From Pseudarthrobacter naphthalenicus (lineage in GTDB: Bacteria; Actinomycetota; Actinomycetes; Actinomycetales; Micrococcaceae), in NCBI RefSeq assembly GCF_029076445.1, contig NZ_JARESG010000025.1, positions 1 to 44,745 on the forward strand: 44,745 nucleotides of DNA. Direction: 5' to 3'. Below the pieces are notes generated by a model. The model did no database searches. It was given only the letters and a program-made list of their open reading frames with translations, and was not told where the DNA came from. The position numbers and the translations under genes were made by a program. Shown here one piece after another: positions 15,948-24,340 of this stretch (within the stretch, counting starts at the first letter, position 1; each line of letters starts with the position of its first letter).

Positions 15948-16727
15948 ATGCTGCACTCAACCCGGCAAGGCTCCGGTAAGCCACTCCTCCTGATCCATGG
16001 GCTCGGTTCCAGTATTGGTAACTGGAGCCCGGTAGTCCCGGCGCTGGCCGCTGAACGCGATGTCATCGCCGTCGACCTCCCCGGTTGCGGCGAATCCGCG
16101 CCGCTGACCGGCGAAACCACCATTGCCACGCTGACCGATGCCGTCGAAGCCTTTATCCGCGACGGGGAACTGGGTGACCTTGATCTGGTAGGCAGCTCCA
16201 TGGGCGCCCGGATGGCGATGGAAATGGCACGGCGAGGGCACGCTGGCACCACGATCGCACTGGACCCTGGTGGATTCTGGAATGACCGCCAGGCAGCGAT
16301 CTTTGGTGCAAGCATCAAAGCATCCGTCGCACTGGTGCGCCGCATCCAACCGGCGCTGCCCTTCCTCACCGGCAACCCCGTGGGCCGCACGGCCCTGTTG
16401 GCTCAGTTCTCCGCCCACCCATGGAAGCTGCCGCAGGATCTAGTCCTGCATGAGCTTCGCGGGTTCAAGACGTCGACCAGTCTGGACCCGGCCCTCAACG
16501 CACTGATTCACGGACCACGCCAGGAAGGCGCACCGGCCGGCTCACTCAAGGGCAATATGGTCATTGGATGGGGGCGGAAGGACAAAGTCACCGCTCCCAG
16601 CGAGGCCGCGCGGGCCACGGAGCTATTCCCGGATGCAACGCTCCACTGGTTCGAAAACTGCGGTCACTTCCCGCACTGGGACCAACCATCGGAAGCGGCG
16701 CGCCTGATCCTCGATAGCACCAGCTGA
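15948..16727 (+). CDS. Alpha/beta-hydrolase fold enzyme (259 aa)
   Basis: The sequence has the oxyanion block LLLIHGLGSSIGNW, the nucleophile elbow LVGSSMGARM (Ser at about residue 85), a late Asp region (GRKDKVTAP) and the catalytic His in NCGHFPHWDQP. It is complete and cytosolic, with an esterase, lipase or C-C hydrolase-type role; the substrate cannot be told. The ATG at 15948 is taken because the conserved fold begins a few residues later. The GGAG before it is unusually close (two bases). The gene sits directly behind a truncated acetyltransferase, so its original promoter may be lost. Confidence 0.8.
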   Translation: MLHSTRQGSGKPLLLIHGLGSSIGNWSPVVPALAAERDVIAVDLPGCGESAPLTGETTIATLTDAVEAFIRDGELGDLDLVGSSMGARMAMEMARRGHAGTTIALDPGGFWNDRQAAIFGASIKASVALVRRIQPALPFLTGNPVGRTALLAQFSAHPWKLPQDLVLHELRGFKTSTSLDPALNALIHGPRQEGAPAGSLKGNMVIGWGRKDKVTAPSEAARATELFPDATLHWFENCGHFPHWDQPSEAARLILDSTS

Positions 16728-16909
16728 GCTGCGGCTGACCGCCTGGGCGGAGCCATCTACGTTGAGTTGGCTTCAGAAAGGTGGAACCTGCGACGGCTGG
16801 GGATGATGCCCCGGCCTCGGGAGGCATCGACGTCGCCGGTCCCGAATTGGGGAACCGGCTTCACCTGGACCGCCGCCGCTAGGACGCGGCGGCGCTGGCC
16901 GTCAGCGCG

Positions 16910-17299
16910 GTGATCCATGTCCAGCTCGCCCCCGGCTATAAGCGGGCAGCCCCCGGCGGTCTCGGACAAGGGACCCTGTTTCTGGTCCAGGCCGGAGCCG
17001 CGGCCCTCGCGGCGGTGTTTGTGCTGCTCAGAGGATCCCGGACCAATTTCGCCGCCGCCGCCGTGGTGGGATTCTCGTCCCTGGCCGCGGTCATCCTGTA
17101 CCGGTACGTCCAGGTCCCTGCCCTCGGGCCGCTGCCGTCGATGTACGAACCGGTCTGGTACACAGCCAAGACCATCACGGCAGTCGCCGAAGCGGCTGCC
17201 GGTGCCCTAGCGGTGACCGTATACGCCCTGCAGCACAAGACCCGGCCAGGATCACGTCCGGCTGCAAGGGGCCGGCGCCGCGGGGCTTCAACGACCTGA
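16910..17299 (+). pseudogene. Four-helix membrane protein, probably 5'-truncated
   Basis: The open part reads IHVQLAPGYK, then several hydrophobic helices (TLFLVQAGAAALAAVFVLL, FAAAAVVGFSSLAAVILY, AVAEAAAGALAVTVYAL) and a short loop PALGPLPSMYEPVWY. It resembles small actinobacterial membrane proteins of unknown function. The sequence before the GTG continues in protein-like fashion (DAAALAVSA) but is preceded by an in-frame TAG, so the N-terminal helix seems broken off. A basic tail follows the last helix. Confidence 0.5.
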
Positions 17300-17476
17300 C
17301 CCTGACCCCATTTCTGGCCCGGGTAAGGCACTTCGGTGCCGTACGGTGGCGGGCTGACCCAAGGGCACGTCGGCCGGGTCACATTCCCACCCATCCATTC
17401 CCGGTACTGCTCCGAAGTACGTCTGGCCCCTTCCGGGGTGCGAGGTCACACGCGCGTGTATGAGGAGATTTATTCA

Positions 17477-18247
17477 ATGAAGAAGACCCTTCGCCTTATG
17501 GCGGTCCCCACCTTGGCTTTGGCCGCCCTGGCGGTTTCCGGTTCTCCCGCGATGGCAGCGGACCACTCCTACCAGTCCACTTTGGCTCAGATCAATGGCA
17601 GCACGGGCGCCGGCACGATCACGGTCGATGTCACGGGCAACCAGGCCCACGTTGTCCTGAAGGTATCGGGCATGCCCGCGACGTTCATGGACGCCCCGTA
17701 CCCGCACGTTCAGCACATCCACGGCGGCGCCCAGGGCACCTGCCCGGCACCCACGGCGGATAAGGACGGCGACAAGGTCATCTCCACCACCGAAGGCGCC
17801 CCGTTCTACGGCGGAATCGTCACCACCTTGTCCACCAGCGGCGACACCAGCCCCGCGGCTGGCCTTGACCTGAAGGTCGGCGGCCAAGGCGCGGCCTACA
17901 CCGTAGACCGCACCTTCGAACTGAACGCCGAGACCAAGGCAGCCCTGGAAGCCGGAACCGCTGTGGTCGTCGTCCACGGCCTGGACCCCGCCACCCTCAG
18001 CGCGGCAGGGCAGGCCGCCAAGAGCGACCTTGCACCGACCCTTCCGCTCGCCGCCACCTCCCCCGCACTATGCGGGACGCTGAAGGCAGGCCAGATGACC
18101 ATGCCGGTCGGCGGCGCTGACACCGGAGTCACCGCGGAAACCGGGACCGACACCGGCGCCCTCGCCGTCGGTGGTGGCCTCGCCCTGGTCGCGCTCACCG
18201 GCGGAGCCTACGTGGTCCGCCGCCGTACCGCCGGTGCAGCGGCCTAA
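17477..18247 (+). CDS. CHRD-domain secreted protein with C-terminal membrane anchor (256 aa)
   Basis: The ATG at 17477 follows GAGGAG with a nine-base gap. A signal peptide (MKKTLRLMAVPTLALAALAVSGSPAMAA) precedes a CHRD-type β-sandwich. In it, PYPHVQHIHGGAQGTCP and VVVVHGLDPATL hold the His residues typical of this fold. The end is a Gly/Thr-rich linker, one transmembrane helix (ALAVGGGLALVALTGGAYVV) and RRRT. This resembles a sortase substrate, but I see no LPXTG-like pentapeptide before the helix. A sortase-like gene starts 24 bp downstream. A role in the cell envelope or copper/redox surface chemistry is inferred from the cluster. Confidence 0.8.
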   Translation: MKKTLRLMAVPTLALAALAVSGSPAMAADHSYQSTLAQINGSTGAGTITVDVTGNQAHVVLKVSGMPATFMDAPYPHVQHIHGGAQGTCPAPTADKDGDKVISTTEGAPFYGGIVTTLSTSGDTSPAAGLDLKVGGQGAAYTVDRTFELNAETKAALEAGTAVVVVHGLDPATLSAAGQAAKSDLAPTLPLAATSPALCGTLKAGQMTMPVGGADTGVTAETGTDTGALAVGGGLALVALTGGAYVVRRRTAGAAA

Positions 18248-18271
18248 GCACCGGCTGACTGGATCGTTACT

Positions 18272-18973
18272 GTGAGCACAAAGAATCCCGGCCGCCTTGA
18301 GGGCCTCCGTGCCGCCACGGCGGCCGGGGTTCTGCTCCTGCTGACCCTGGCCGGCTGCAGTGCAGGAAGCAGCGGAACCCCCGACGCCGCCTCCCCACCC
18401 TCGGCGTCCGCCGCCGCGCCCGCGGCGGCCAGCCCCGCCGCGCCCGGTACCGCCCTCCCGGCTCCTGCTCCATCGAGTCCGGCTGCTACACCCCCGGTGG
18501 CCGGTCCCGCGGTGCTTCCCCGATCCGAGCCGGTGACCCTGAACATCCCGGCCATCGGTGTGCGAACCGACCTCCTGAAACTCGGCCTCCGGGAGAACGG
18601 CTCCCTCCAAGTCCCGCAGGATTCCGGCAGCGGTGCGCCCGCCGGCTGGTACAACGGCTCCCCCACCCCAGGGGAACGCGGTCCCTCCGTCATGCTGGGC
18701 CACGTCAACGCACTCGGCGGTGCCACCGGAGTCTTCGCAGATCTCCGCAAAATCACACCGGGCACTGATATCAAGGTCTCCCGAGCCGACGGCACCACAG
18801 CGGTGTTCACTGTCGATCACGGCGCGCAGTACAGCAAAGACAGCTTCCCCACCCTCGAGGTCTACGGCAACACCCCCGGAGCTGAGCTCCGGCTCATCAC
18901 CTGCGACGGTTACGACCCCGCCACCCAGCTCTTCGATGACAACTACGTCATTTACGCGAAACTCAAAGCCTGA
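18272..18973 (+). CDS. Class F-like sortase with lipobox (233 aa)
   Basis: The GTG start begins a signal with a lipobox (LTLAGC, Cys 29), an Ala/Pro/Ser linker, then the sortase β-barrel. It shows IPAIGVRTDLLKLGL, the catalytic His in MLGHVNA (H144) and the catalytic Cys in LITCDG (C211). In sortases an Arg after the Cys completes the site. Here the sequence from TCDG to the end (YDPATQLFDDNYVIYAKLKA) contains no Arg. The enzyme would act outside the membrane on wall proteins. It is co-oriented with the CHRD gene and two downstream exported proteins. Confidence 0.8.
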   Translation: MSTKNPGRLEGLRAATAAGVLLLLTLAGCSAGSSGTPDAASPPSASAAAPAAASPAAPGTALPAPAPSSPAATPPVAGPAVLPRSEPVTLNIPAIGVRTDLLKLGLRENGSLQVPQDSGSGAPAGWYNGSPTPGERGPSVMLGHVNALGGATGVFADLRKITPGTDIKVSRADGTTAVFTVDHGAQYSKDSFPTLEVYGNTPGAELRLITCDGYDPATQLFDDNYVIYAKLKA

Positions 18974-19027
18974 ACCACGGAACTCCCGCTCCTACCGGAA
19001 GCGGCAAATGGCGCGAAAGGACTGGAC

Positions 19028-19660
19028 ATGAAACACCGAAAACACATGCTGGCTGCCCTGGCCCTCAGCTCGCTGCTGCTCTCCGGTTGCGCAGCAGCCG
19101 CCGGATCCGTCGGGCAGGCCGACACAGCAGTTATTCCCCCGTCGTCGTCAGCGGCTGCCGAAGCAGGGCACGCCGGCGGGCACAATCACGGTTCCTCCCC
19201 GTCCCCGGGCGCGCCCCAAGCCCAAGGCCCCAGCGACGCCGCCCTGATGGTGTGCGGGGACCAGCCCATGGACAGGCTCACCTCCATTCTGGATCTGGAC
19301 TCGAAACCGCACACAGTCAACAACTGGGCCAACAGCACCTTCACCTGCACCTACCACCTCACCGAGGGAGCCCTGGAGATCTCCGTCAGGGAAGCAAAGG
19401 ACCAAGCGTCAGCTCGCACGTACTTCGATGCCATGCAGGCCCTGGCAAAGGACGCCAAGCCCATTCAAGGCCTCGCGAACCTGGGCTTCCCAGCCTTCGA
19501 AACCGCCGACGGGTCAGCCGTGTTCCAAAAGGACAACTTCGTTCTCCAGGTTGATGCCACCGACCTGCCAGCAACCCTGGGACCTGAGAGCATCACCCGG
19601 AACGCCCTCGCCTACCAGCTCTCCACCACCATCCTGGCCTGCTGGGTCGAACACCACTGA
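19028..19660 (+). CDS. Putative lipoprotein in the CHRD-sortase cluster (210 aa)
   Basis: AAAGGA precedes the ATG by eight bases. The N-terminus has a lipobox (LLLSGCAAAAG) followed by a His/Gly-rich linker (HAGGHNHGSSP). The soluble domain contains MVCGDQPMDRL and STFTCTYHL, two Cys that may pair, and a late Cys (ILACWVEHH). The domain architecture suggests an exported sensor or metal-handling lipoprotein. I do not recognise a named family. It lies 54 bp after the sortase and 49 bp before the cupredoxin, and probably shares their transcript. Confidence 0.7.
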   Translation: MKHRKHMLAALALSSLLLSGCAAAAGSVGQADTAVIPPSSSAAAEAGHAGGHNHGSSPSPGAPQAQGPSDAALMVCGDQPMDRLTSILDLDSKPHTVNNWANSTFTCTYHLTEGALEISVREAKDQASARTYFDAMQALAKDAKPIQGLANLGFPAFETADGSAVFQKDNFVLQVDATDLPATLGPESITRNALAYQLSTTILACWVEHH

Positions 19661-19709
19661 CAGGCGCACGCCGCAGATCACTACGGCAGCGCAGACGAAA
19701 GGTTTCACC

Positions 19710-20155
19710 ATGAAAGCAAACACCAGGACACTCAGTGCCCTCGGACTCACGGTAACAACAGTCATGCTGGCTCTCTCCGGCTGCGGAACCTCGGGCATGT
19801 CAGCGTCCGGCACGACAGCAGCACCAACAGCCACGGAACAAGCACGTCGTCTGCGCCCATTACGGGACCTGTTACCTCGACCTCCAGCCCAAGCTCCTCA
19901 CCCGCAGCGGCCGGCGCAGAGATACTGATCAAGGGCTTCAAATACCAGGGTACGGAAACGGTCAGCCCCGGAGCGACTATAAGTGTCACCAACGAAGACA
20001 TCGAAGCGCACACCATCACCGCGGACACCAGTGCCACGTTCGATGCCGTCATTAAGGCCGGGACCGGCACCTTCACCGCCCCGACCAAACCCGGAACCTA
20101 CCCGTACCACTGCACCTTCCATGGCAACATGAAAGGCACCCTCACCGTGAAATGA
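19710..20155 (+). pseudogene. Cupredoxin (blue-copper) lipoprotein, frameshifted in linker
   Basis: A GAAAGG site precedes the ATG. The start is a lipoprotein signal (LTVTTVMLALSGCG). In the Ser/Thr-rich linker near 19830 the frame changes, and from there the other frame reads a complete cupredoxin domain: AEILIKGFKYQG, ISVTNEDIEAHTITAD, then YPYHCTFHGNMKG. The ligand set His...Cys-x-x-His-x-x-x-Met of a type-1 copper site is present. The change lies in low-complexity sequence, so it may be a sequencing slip, a phase-variable site or real inactivation. With the intact frame it would be a small periplasm-side electron carrier or copper binder. Confidence 0.75.
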
Positions 20156-20379
20156 CCCTTCACGGGATTGCCTGTCCATGGCGAACTGTCTCCGTCCGGG
20201 GCCGCAGTCCCCCTGGTCGGCGGGATTAGTTACTTTCCGCAATGTGCAGGAACCTCAGCCACTATGTGGTGGTTGAAGGTGCCCTGCACGGCATGTTCTT
20301 TGACCCACGGACTCGGAGGTCAACGAACATCCTCCTCAGCTTCCTTGCCAAGTGACCAACAGAAAACGGAGAAAATACA

Positions 20380-21159
20380 ATGACCGGAACGAACACGTCA
20401 GAGCGGGCCCGGCAGTTGAAAGCGCTGCATGAGGCCCCGGAGATCCTTCGGGTTGTCAACGTGTGGGATGCCATCAGCGCAGCGACGGTCGCGGCGCTGC
20501 CGGAGACAAAGGCGATTGCGACGGCGGGCCACTCTATCGCCGCCGCATACGGCTACGCCGACGGGACGATGCCCCTGGAGATAGCGCTGGCAGGGGTCAA
20601 AATCATCGTGGACGCCGTTGACCTTCCCGTCACGGCCGATCTTGATGATGCTTACGACAACCCGGCCGAGACGATTCGCAGGGCCATTGGGCTCGGCGTT
20701 GTCGGGGCCAACGTTGAAGACCGGCTGCGGCCCTTCGATGAAGCAGTCGCCCGCGTGCAGGCCATCATGGCCGCCGCCAACGACGAAGGCATCGCGTTTC
20801 AGCTAAACGCCCGCACGGACGCGATCGCGCGGGCCGGTGACAGGCCCCTCAAGGTCAGCATCGATGACGCCATCAGCCGGGGCCGCGCATTCCTCGACGC
20901 CGGCGCCGCGCTGGTCTTCGTGCCGGGAGCACTCACCCGCCAGGTCATTGAGCCTCTGGTGGAGGGACTCGGCAGCGGAAAGCTCTCAGTCATCGGCGCA
21001 CCGGGGGCCCTGCCCGCAGCCGAACTGCAGGACCTCGGGGTAGCCCGGGTCTCCTACGGCCCGTTCACGCAGCGTGTCGCCCTGCGCGCGCTCCGCGACC
21101 TCGCCACCGACCTTTACGGGACGGGCGTCCTTCCCGCCGACACGCCGCCCCTGAATTAG
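20380..21159 (+). CDS. Isocitrate lyase/PEP mutase-superfamily enzyme (259 aa)
   Basis: GGAGAA lies eight bases before the ATG. The chain follows the ICL/PEPM α/β barrel: LRVVNVWDAISA, ATAGHSIAAAYGYADG, the metal-binding VTADLDDAYDN (Asp about 87) and VGANVEDR (Glu about 113), then FQLNARTDA. The KKCGH loop of true isocitrate lyase is absent, so it belongs to the 2-methylisocitrate lyase/phosphonomutase/oxaloacetate-hydrolase side. It probably cleaves or forms a C-C or P-C bond in a small 2-oxo acid. It stands alone, so the exact reaction is open. Confidence 0.85.
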   Translation: MTGTNTSERARQLKALHEAPEILRVVNVWDAISAATVAALPETKAIATAGHSIAAAYGYADGTMPLEIALAGVKIIVDAVDLPVTADLDDAYDNPAETIRRAIGLGVVGANVEDRLRPFDEAVARVQAIMAAANDEGIAFQLNARTDAIARAGDRPLKVSIDDAISRGRAFLDAGAALVFVPGALTRQVIEPLVEGLGSGKLSVIGAPGALPAAELQDLGVARVSYGPFTQRVALRALRDLATDLYGTGVLPADTPPLN

Positions 21160-21550
21160 ACAAAGACCAAGTCGGCCGATGGTGCCCCTGCGAACAGCAG
21201 ATGACAGCATTGGGGGCGCGTTCGCACTGCTCTACAAACTCGTCCTGAGTTTATAAAACAACTCAATTCGCGCTCCGCCATTTCCTTGAGGTGACCCACT
21301 GGAGGGTTCTTCAGTTGTTGCCATTTGAGGCCGGATGAACATCCCTGGGTCGAACTCTCGGCCCATAGCCGTGATTACGACAACTACGTTGATGCCTGAT
21401 CCGGGGGAGGGACGGCTCGGTGACCGGACTGAGGGCGGTCCGCGTCCAGCCGGCCGACCGAAGTACCAAGACGTAAGCCTTGGCCCCGGCCCGCGAAATC
21501 GTCGTCCAGCGTGTACCTACGGAACTCGGTTCCAGGTTCGGCTCGCCTTC
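21160..21550. other. Gene-free stretch before module 2
   Basis: It contains a locally AT-rich segment near 21240-21270 (GTTTATAAAACAACTC). I see no supported gene; the frames that cross it lack ribosome sites and continue through the repeat module. Confidence 0.4.
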
Positions 21551-21903
21551 GGGCCGCCCACCGACTGGCCAGGCTCAGCGAACTCATTTTCAGCTCCGGA
21601 TCAGTGGCCAGGTCATGCCGTTCCCCCCGCGTTCCTGCATGAACAGGTATCAGGGAGCGGAAGTTCCGGACCGGCCGCAATCCTCGGTCGATCTGAAGAA
21701 TATTCAGCAAGTCATGTTGTGCGCGGCCCTGGCCGCAATGAATTGGTGTACGCGTAAACCCGACGGAAGGACGAACGAGGATGAACACCCAGAAGAGATC
21801 GCACAGGGCGGTACCCGGTCCGCCGTAGGCAGCCGCTCCCCCACACAACCGAATAGGCCGCTCCGGGACCCCAGACACCCGGAACATCAGATCAGAGGCG
21901 AGA

Positions 21904-21922
21904 GTGTGCACAATGTGCACAC
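21904..21922. repeat. 19-bp palindrome GTGTGCACAATGTGCACAC, left of the module 2 core
   Basis: This is a perfect copy of the GCAC-type palindrome. Its left-hand partner in module 3 is the GGAC-type, so the two kinds have swapped sides between modules. Confidence 0.9.
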
Positions 21923-21959
21923 GAAGAAACACAAAAAGGCCCCTGACCTGCGGAAACAC

Positions 21960-21985
21960 TGTGCCCGAGGTGGGACTCGAACCGG
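21960..21985 (-). repeat. tRNA 3'-end core, module 2 (candidate attachment site)
   Basis: It is the same core as module 1 (TGTGCCCGAGGTGGGACTCG on +, continuing AACCGG). It lies 37 bp right of the left palindrome. The tRNA body is absent. Confidence 0.75.
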
Positions 21986-22074
21986 GTTCCACGCCTTGCA
22001 AACACTGGACTCCCCCCGAAACATACGGAATCCGGCCCAGTCCGGCACCGGTACGGCCCAGTACGCGACCCAAA

Positions 22075-22093
22075 GTGTGGACACTGTCCACAC
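22075..22093. repeat. 19-bp palindrome GTGTGGACACTGTCCACAC, right of the module 2 core
   Basis: This is a perfect 9-bp inverted repeat around a single base. It differs from the other type only by a symmetric C-to-G exchange in each arm. Confidence 0.9.
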
Positions 22094-22635
22094 CCCCAAT
22101 TCTCCCCCGCAGAGGCCTCCCCCAGACAGCCCCACCCCGCCAGTGACAGGGTGTGGCGCTTCTTTGCCCTCAGAGACTTGATCCGGCCGGAGAAGTTCAC
22201 CCTCGGCTGCACCCAGGTTCTGCCCGCTCCCGTTAAGGACTTCAGGGCACGCCCGCACGGCGCACTGAGTCGTCAGGCTCCGCATAACGATTCCGCCTCC
22301 TTTTCATCCCCTTCATGGTCCGATCAGCCGACATCCGCATGACCGGCAGACTCGGAAGGCTGACCCGTCACGCTGGTATCACCCGGCACCGTTGCCCACA
22401 GTACTGAGTCGGCAAAGCGGATCGACAGCTCCCGAAAACCCCATCGATGACACAACCGGTGTGCTCGGTCGTGGTGGTACAGAAAGTGAGGACAACCCGC
22501 GGAATTCGCGACTCAAGCCTATACAGGTGCTTCGATTTTGTGCGTCTCGAGAGGCTTTGGCTGTGGCCAGGAGCGCCGCTTGAACGGCTATGGGTCAACT
22601 ACGATTTTGGTGAGCACGAGTAGGCGTGCGTGCAT
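22094..22635. other. Gene-free stretch between module 2 and the sugar operon
   Basis: About 540 bp without a supportable gene on either strand. It forms the left edge of the carbohydrate island, downstream of its last gene. Confidence 0.4.
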
Positions 22636-24111
22636 TCACCGCGCGGCAAGATCAACTAGGCGGTGGGTGATTGAAGCCGTTGACTCGTAAAGCTCCCTGT
22701 ACAGCCCGTAAAGAATTTCGTATCTCGCGGACGATTCCTCTCGCGGCTGAATTACCGACATGATCGGATTCCAGTCATCGATTGCAACTGGGCACAGCGC
22801 ATTTGCTGCCAGATACGCGACGCCGAAACTCGCGCCGATGGTCACCGAAGGTATTTGCTGTTCCAAGCCTGTGACATCTGAAACTATCTGTGTCCACAGG
22901 CCACCCTGTGTACCTCCTCCGACGGCAACCGTGCGTCCCACGGCGCCACCCAAATCTGATAGAGCCTGTACATTGTGTCGGACCCCAAATGCGGTTGCCT
23001 CCAGGGTGGCCCGATACAGGTCGCCACGGCTGTGATCCAAAGTGAGTCCTGCGACGACCCCCCGGGCGTTCGGGTCGGCTACGGGTGTGCGCTCCCCCGC
23101 AAAATACGGCAGCATGAGCAACCCATTCGCCCCGGGGACCGACTTATCTGCCTCTGACAGCAGGGTTGAAAAGTCGGGGGACCCAACTAACTTCCTAATC
23201 CAGGCAGTGATGGCACCTGAGGTTGCCATGCCGCCAGCAAGGTTATAGGTGCCGGGCACCACGCCGACGGTGCCCCACAATGAAGAAGAAGTGGCTCTTG
23301 CCTGCAGAGTATTAATCAGGAACATCGTCGTGCCATACATCAGCATCAAATCGCCGGGCCTCTGTGCGCCCACGCTGACGGATTCTGACCAGGCATCAAT
23401 AGTTCCACCGATGACCGGGACACCCTTCGGGATGCCCGTCCTGTCCGCAGCCTCATCGCTCACGTGGCCGACGATTTCTCCGGGCCAGACGAGCCGAGGC
23501 AGGTCGATGGATAGAGTCAGGGGTTCTGCATATGGTAGATACCAGCCATGCGTGGAGGTGTCATACATTGGTGTGCATTGGCTCGCCGAGTGATGGTCAA
23601 GAATGTATTCACCCGTCAGTTGGTAGGCCAGCCAGGAACTGGGCATGAAGAGCATACGGGCTCTTGAGGCGATTGCCGGCTCATGATCTGCTAGCCAAGC
23701 GAGCTTAGGCCCTACAGCCTGCGTCGACAGCGCCGACCCACATCGATCCACGATCGACTGCTCGCCGAATCGACTGTTGAGGTAGTCGATCTGCTCCAGG
23801 GCCCGGGCGTCGATTCCGTAGAGGATCGCAGGCCGCAGCGCCTTGGCGTGCTCATCTGCAACCAGTACGCAGGGGCCCATGCCGCTGACCCCGACCGCTA
23901 CTACGCGGACGTTTTCCGTAGCTGTCAGCTCATGGGAAATTTCCATGAACTCCTGCCACCAGATGGCAGCGTCCATTTCAACTTGGCCCGATGACGGTCT
24001 CGACACGTCATGATTGCGCACAGCAATTGCATGAATCCGTCCGCTGAAATCGACCAGCACGCCCTTGCTACTGGAGGTGCCGATATCGATGCCCAGAACA
24101 ACTTCCAGCAT
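22636..24111 (-). CDS. FGGY-family carbohydrate kinase (491 aa)
   Basis: The ATG at 24111 is preceded by GGGG, five bases away, and starts directly at the first β-strand. The ATPase fold shows VVLGIDIGTSSSKGVLVDF (phosphate 1), the middle VIGGTIDAWSESVSVG and LMLMYGTTMFL blocks, and a late VAVGGGTQGGLWTQIVSD (adenosine loop). Length is typical for FGGY kinases of ketoses and polyols (xylulose, gluconate, erythritol, AI-2). Sequence alone does not fix the substrate. It is the last gene of the minus-strand sugar cluster, 229 bp after the epimerase, with a perfect hairpin in between. Confidence 0.85.
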   Translation of the reverse strand: MLEVVLGIDIGTSSSKGVLVDFSGRIHAIAVRNHDVSRPSSGQVEMDAAIWWQEFMEISHELTATENVRVVAVGVSGMGPCVLVADEHAKALRPAILYGIDARALEQIDYLNSRFGEQSIVDRCGSALSTQAVGPKLAWLADHEPAIASRARMLFMPSSWLAYQLTGEYILDHHSASQCTPMYDTSTHGWYLPYAEPLTLSIDLPRLVWPGEIVGHVSDEAADRTGIPKGVPVIGGTIDAWSESVSVGAQRPGDLMLMYGTTMFLINTLQARATSSSLWGTVGVVPGTYNLAGGMATSGAITAWIRKLVGSPDFSTLLSEADKSVPGANGLLMLPYFAGERTPVADPNARGVVAGLTLDHSRGDLYRATLEATAFGVRHNVQALSDLGGAVGRTVAVGGGTQGGLWTQIVSDVTGLEQQIPSVTIGASFGVAYLAANALCPVAIDDWNPIMSVIQPREESSARYEILYGLYRELYESTASITHRLVDLAAR

Positions 24112-24136
24112 CAGTTCCCCACCGTCCGAGGTCCGT

Positions 24137-24160
24137 GGCCCGCCCCTGGAAGGGCGGGCC
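24137..24160 (-). promoter_or_regulatory. Perfect 9-bp hairpin just upstream of the FGGY kinase
   Basis: GGCCCGCCC and GGGCGGGCC are separated by six bases and end 26 bp before the kinase start. There is no U run on the minus side, so it is more likely an RNA stabiliser or processing structure than a terminator. A second shorter GGCGG/CCGCC stem lies at 24179-24192. Confidence 0.55.
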
Positions 24161-24340
24161 GGATATTGATCACATTGTGGCGGAGGTCCGCCCGGCAAGC
24201 CTTGAAAATGACGATCATCCTTCCCCGTCGAATTTTCGGCGGGTCAGCATGACAACGTAGTCGGTCGTCAACCGCCTTCTGGGTTGTGGCCTTCGCTGAC
24301 TCGGATTCCCCGATTAGCGGAGGGGAACATGCACATAGAT

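Larger units (their letters stand above)
21551..22093. repeat. Module 2: long diverged direct repeat with tRNA-end core and two palindromes
   Basis: This stretch aligns along its full length with 38789-39309 in the same orientation. Shared landmarks are ACCGACTGGCCAGGCTCAGC, CATGCCGTTCC, TGCATGAACAGGTATCAG, GATGAACACCCAGAAGAG, GGCGGTACCCGGTCCG, CAACCGAATAGGCCG and CGGAACATCAGATCAGAGGC. Then follow palindrome, tRNA core and palindrome. Divergence is scattered, so the duplication is not recent. Short minus-strand frames inside it (for example NGMTWPLI) are conserved between copies, but no gene is convincing. Confidence 0.85.

Noticed and set aside
21384..22091. A 235-codon minus-strand open frame
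   Set aside because: It reads straight through the tRNA-derived core and the palindrome, has no ribosome site, and the repeat counterpart at 38.8-39.3 kb does not keep the frame.
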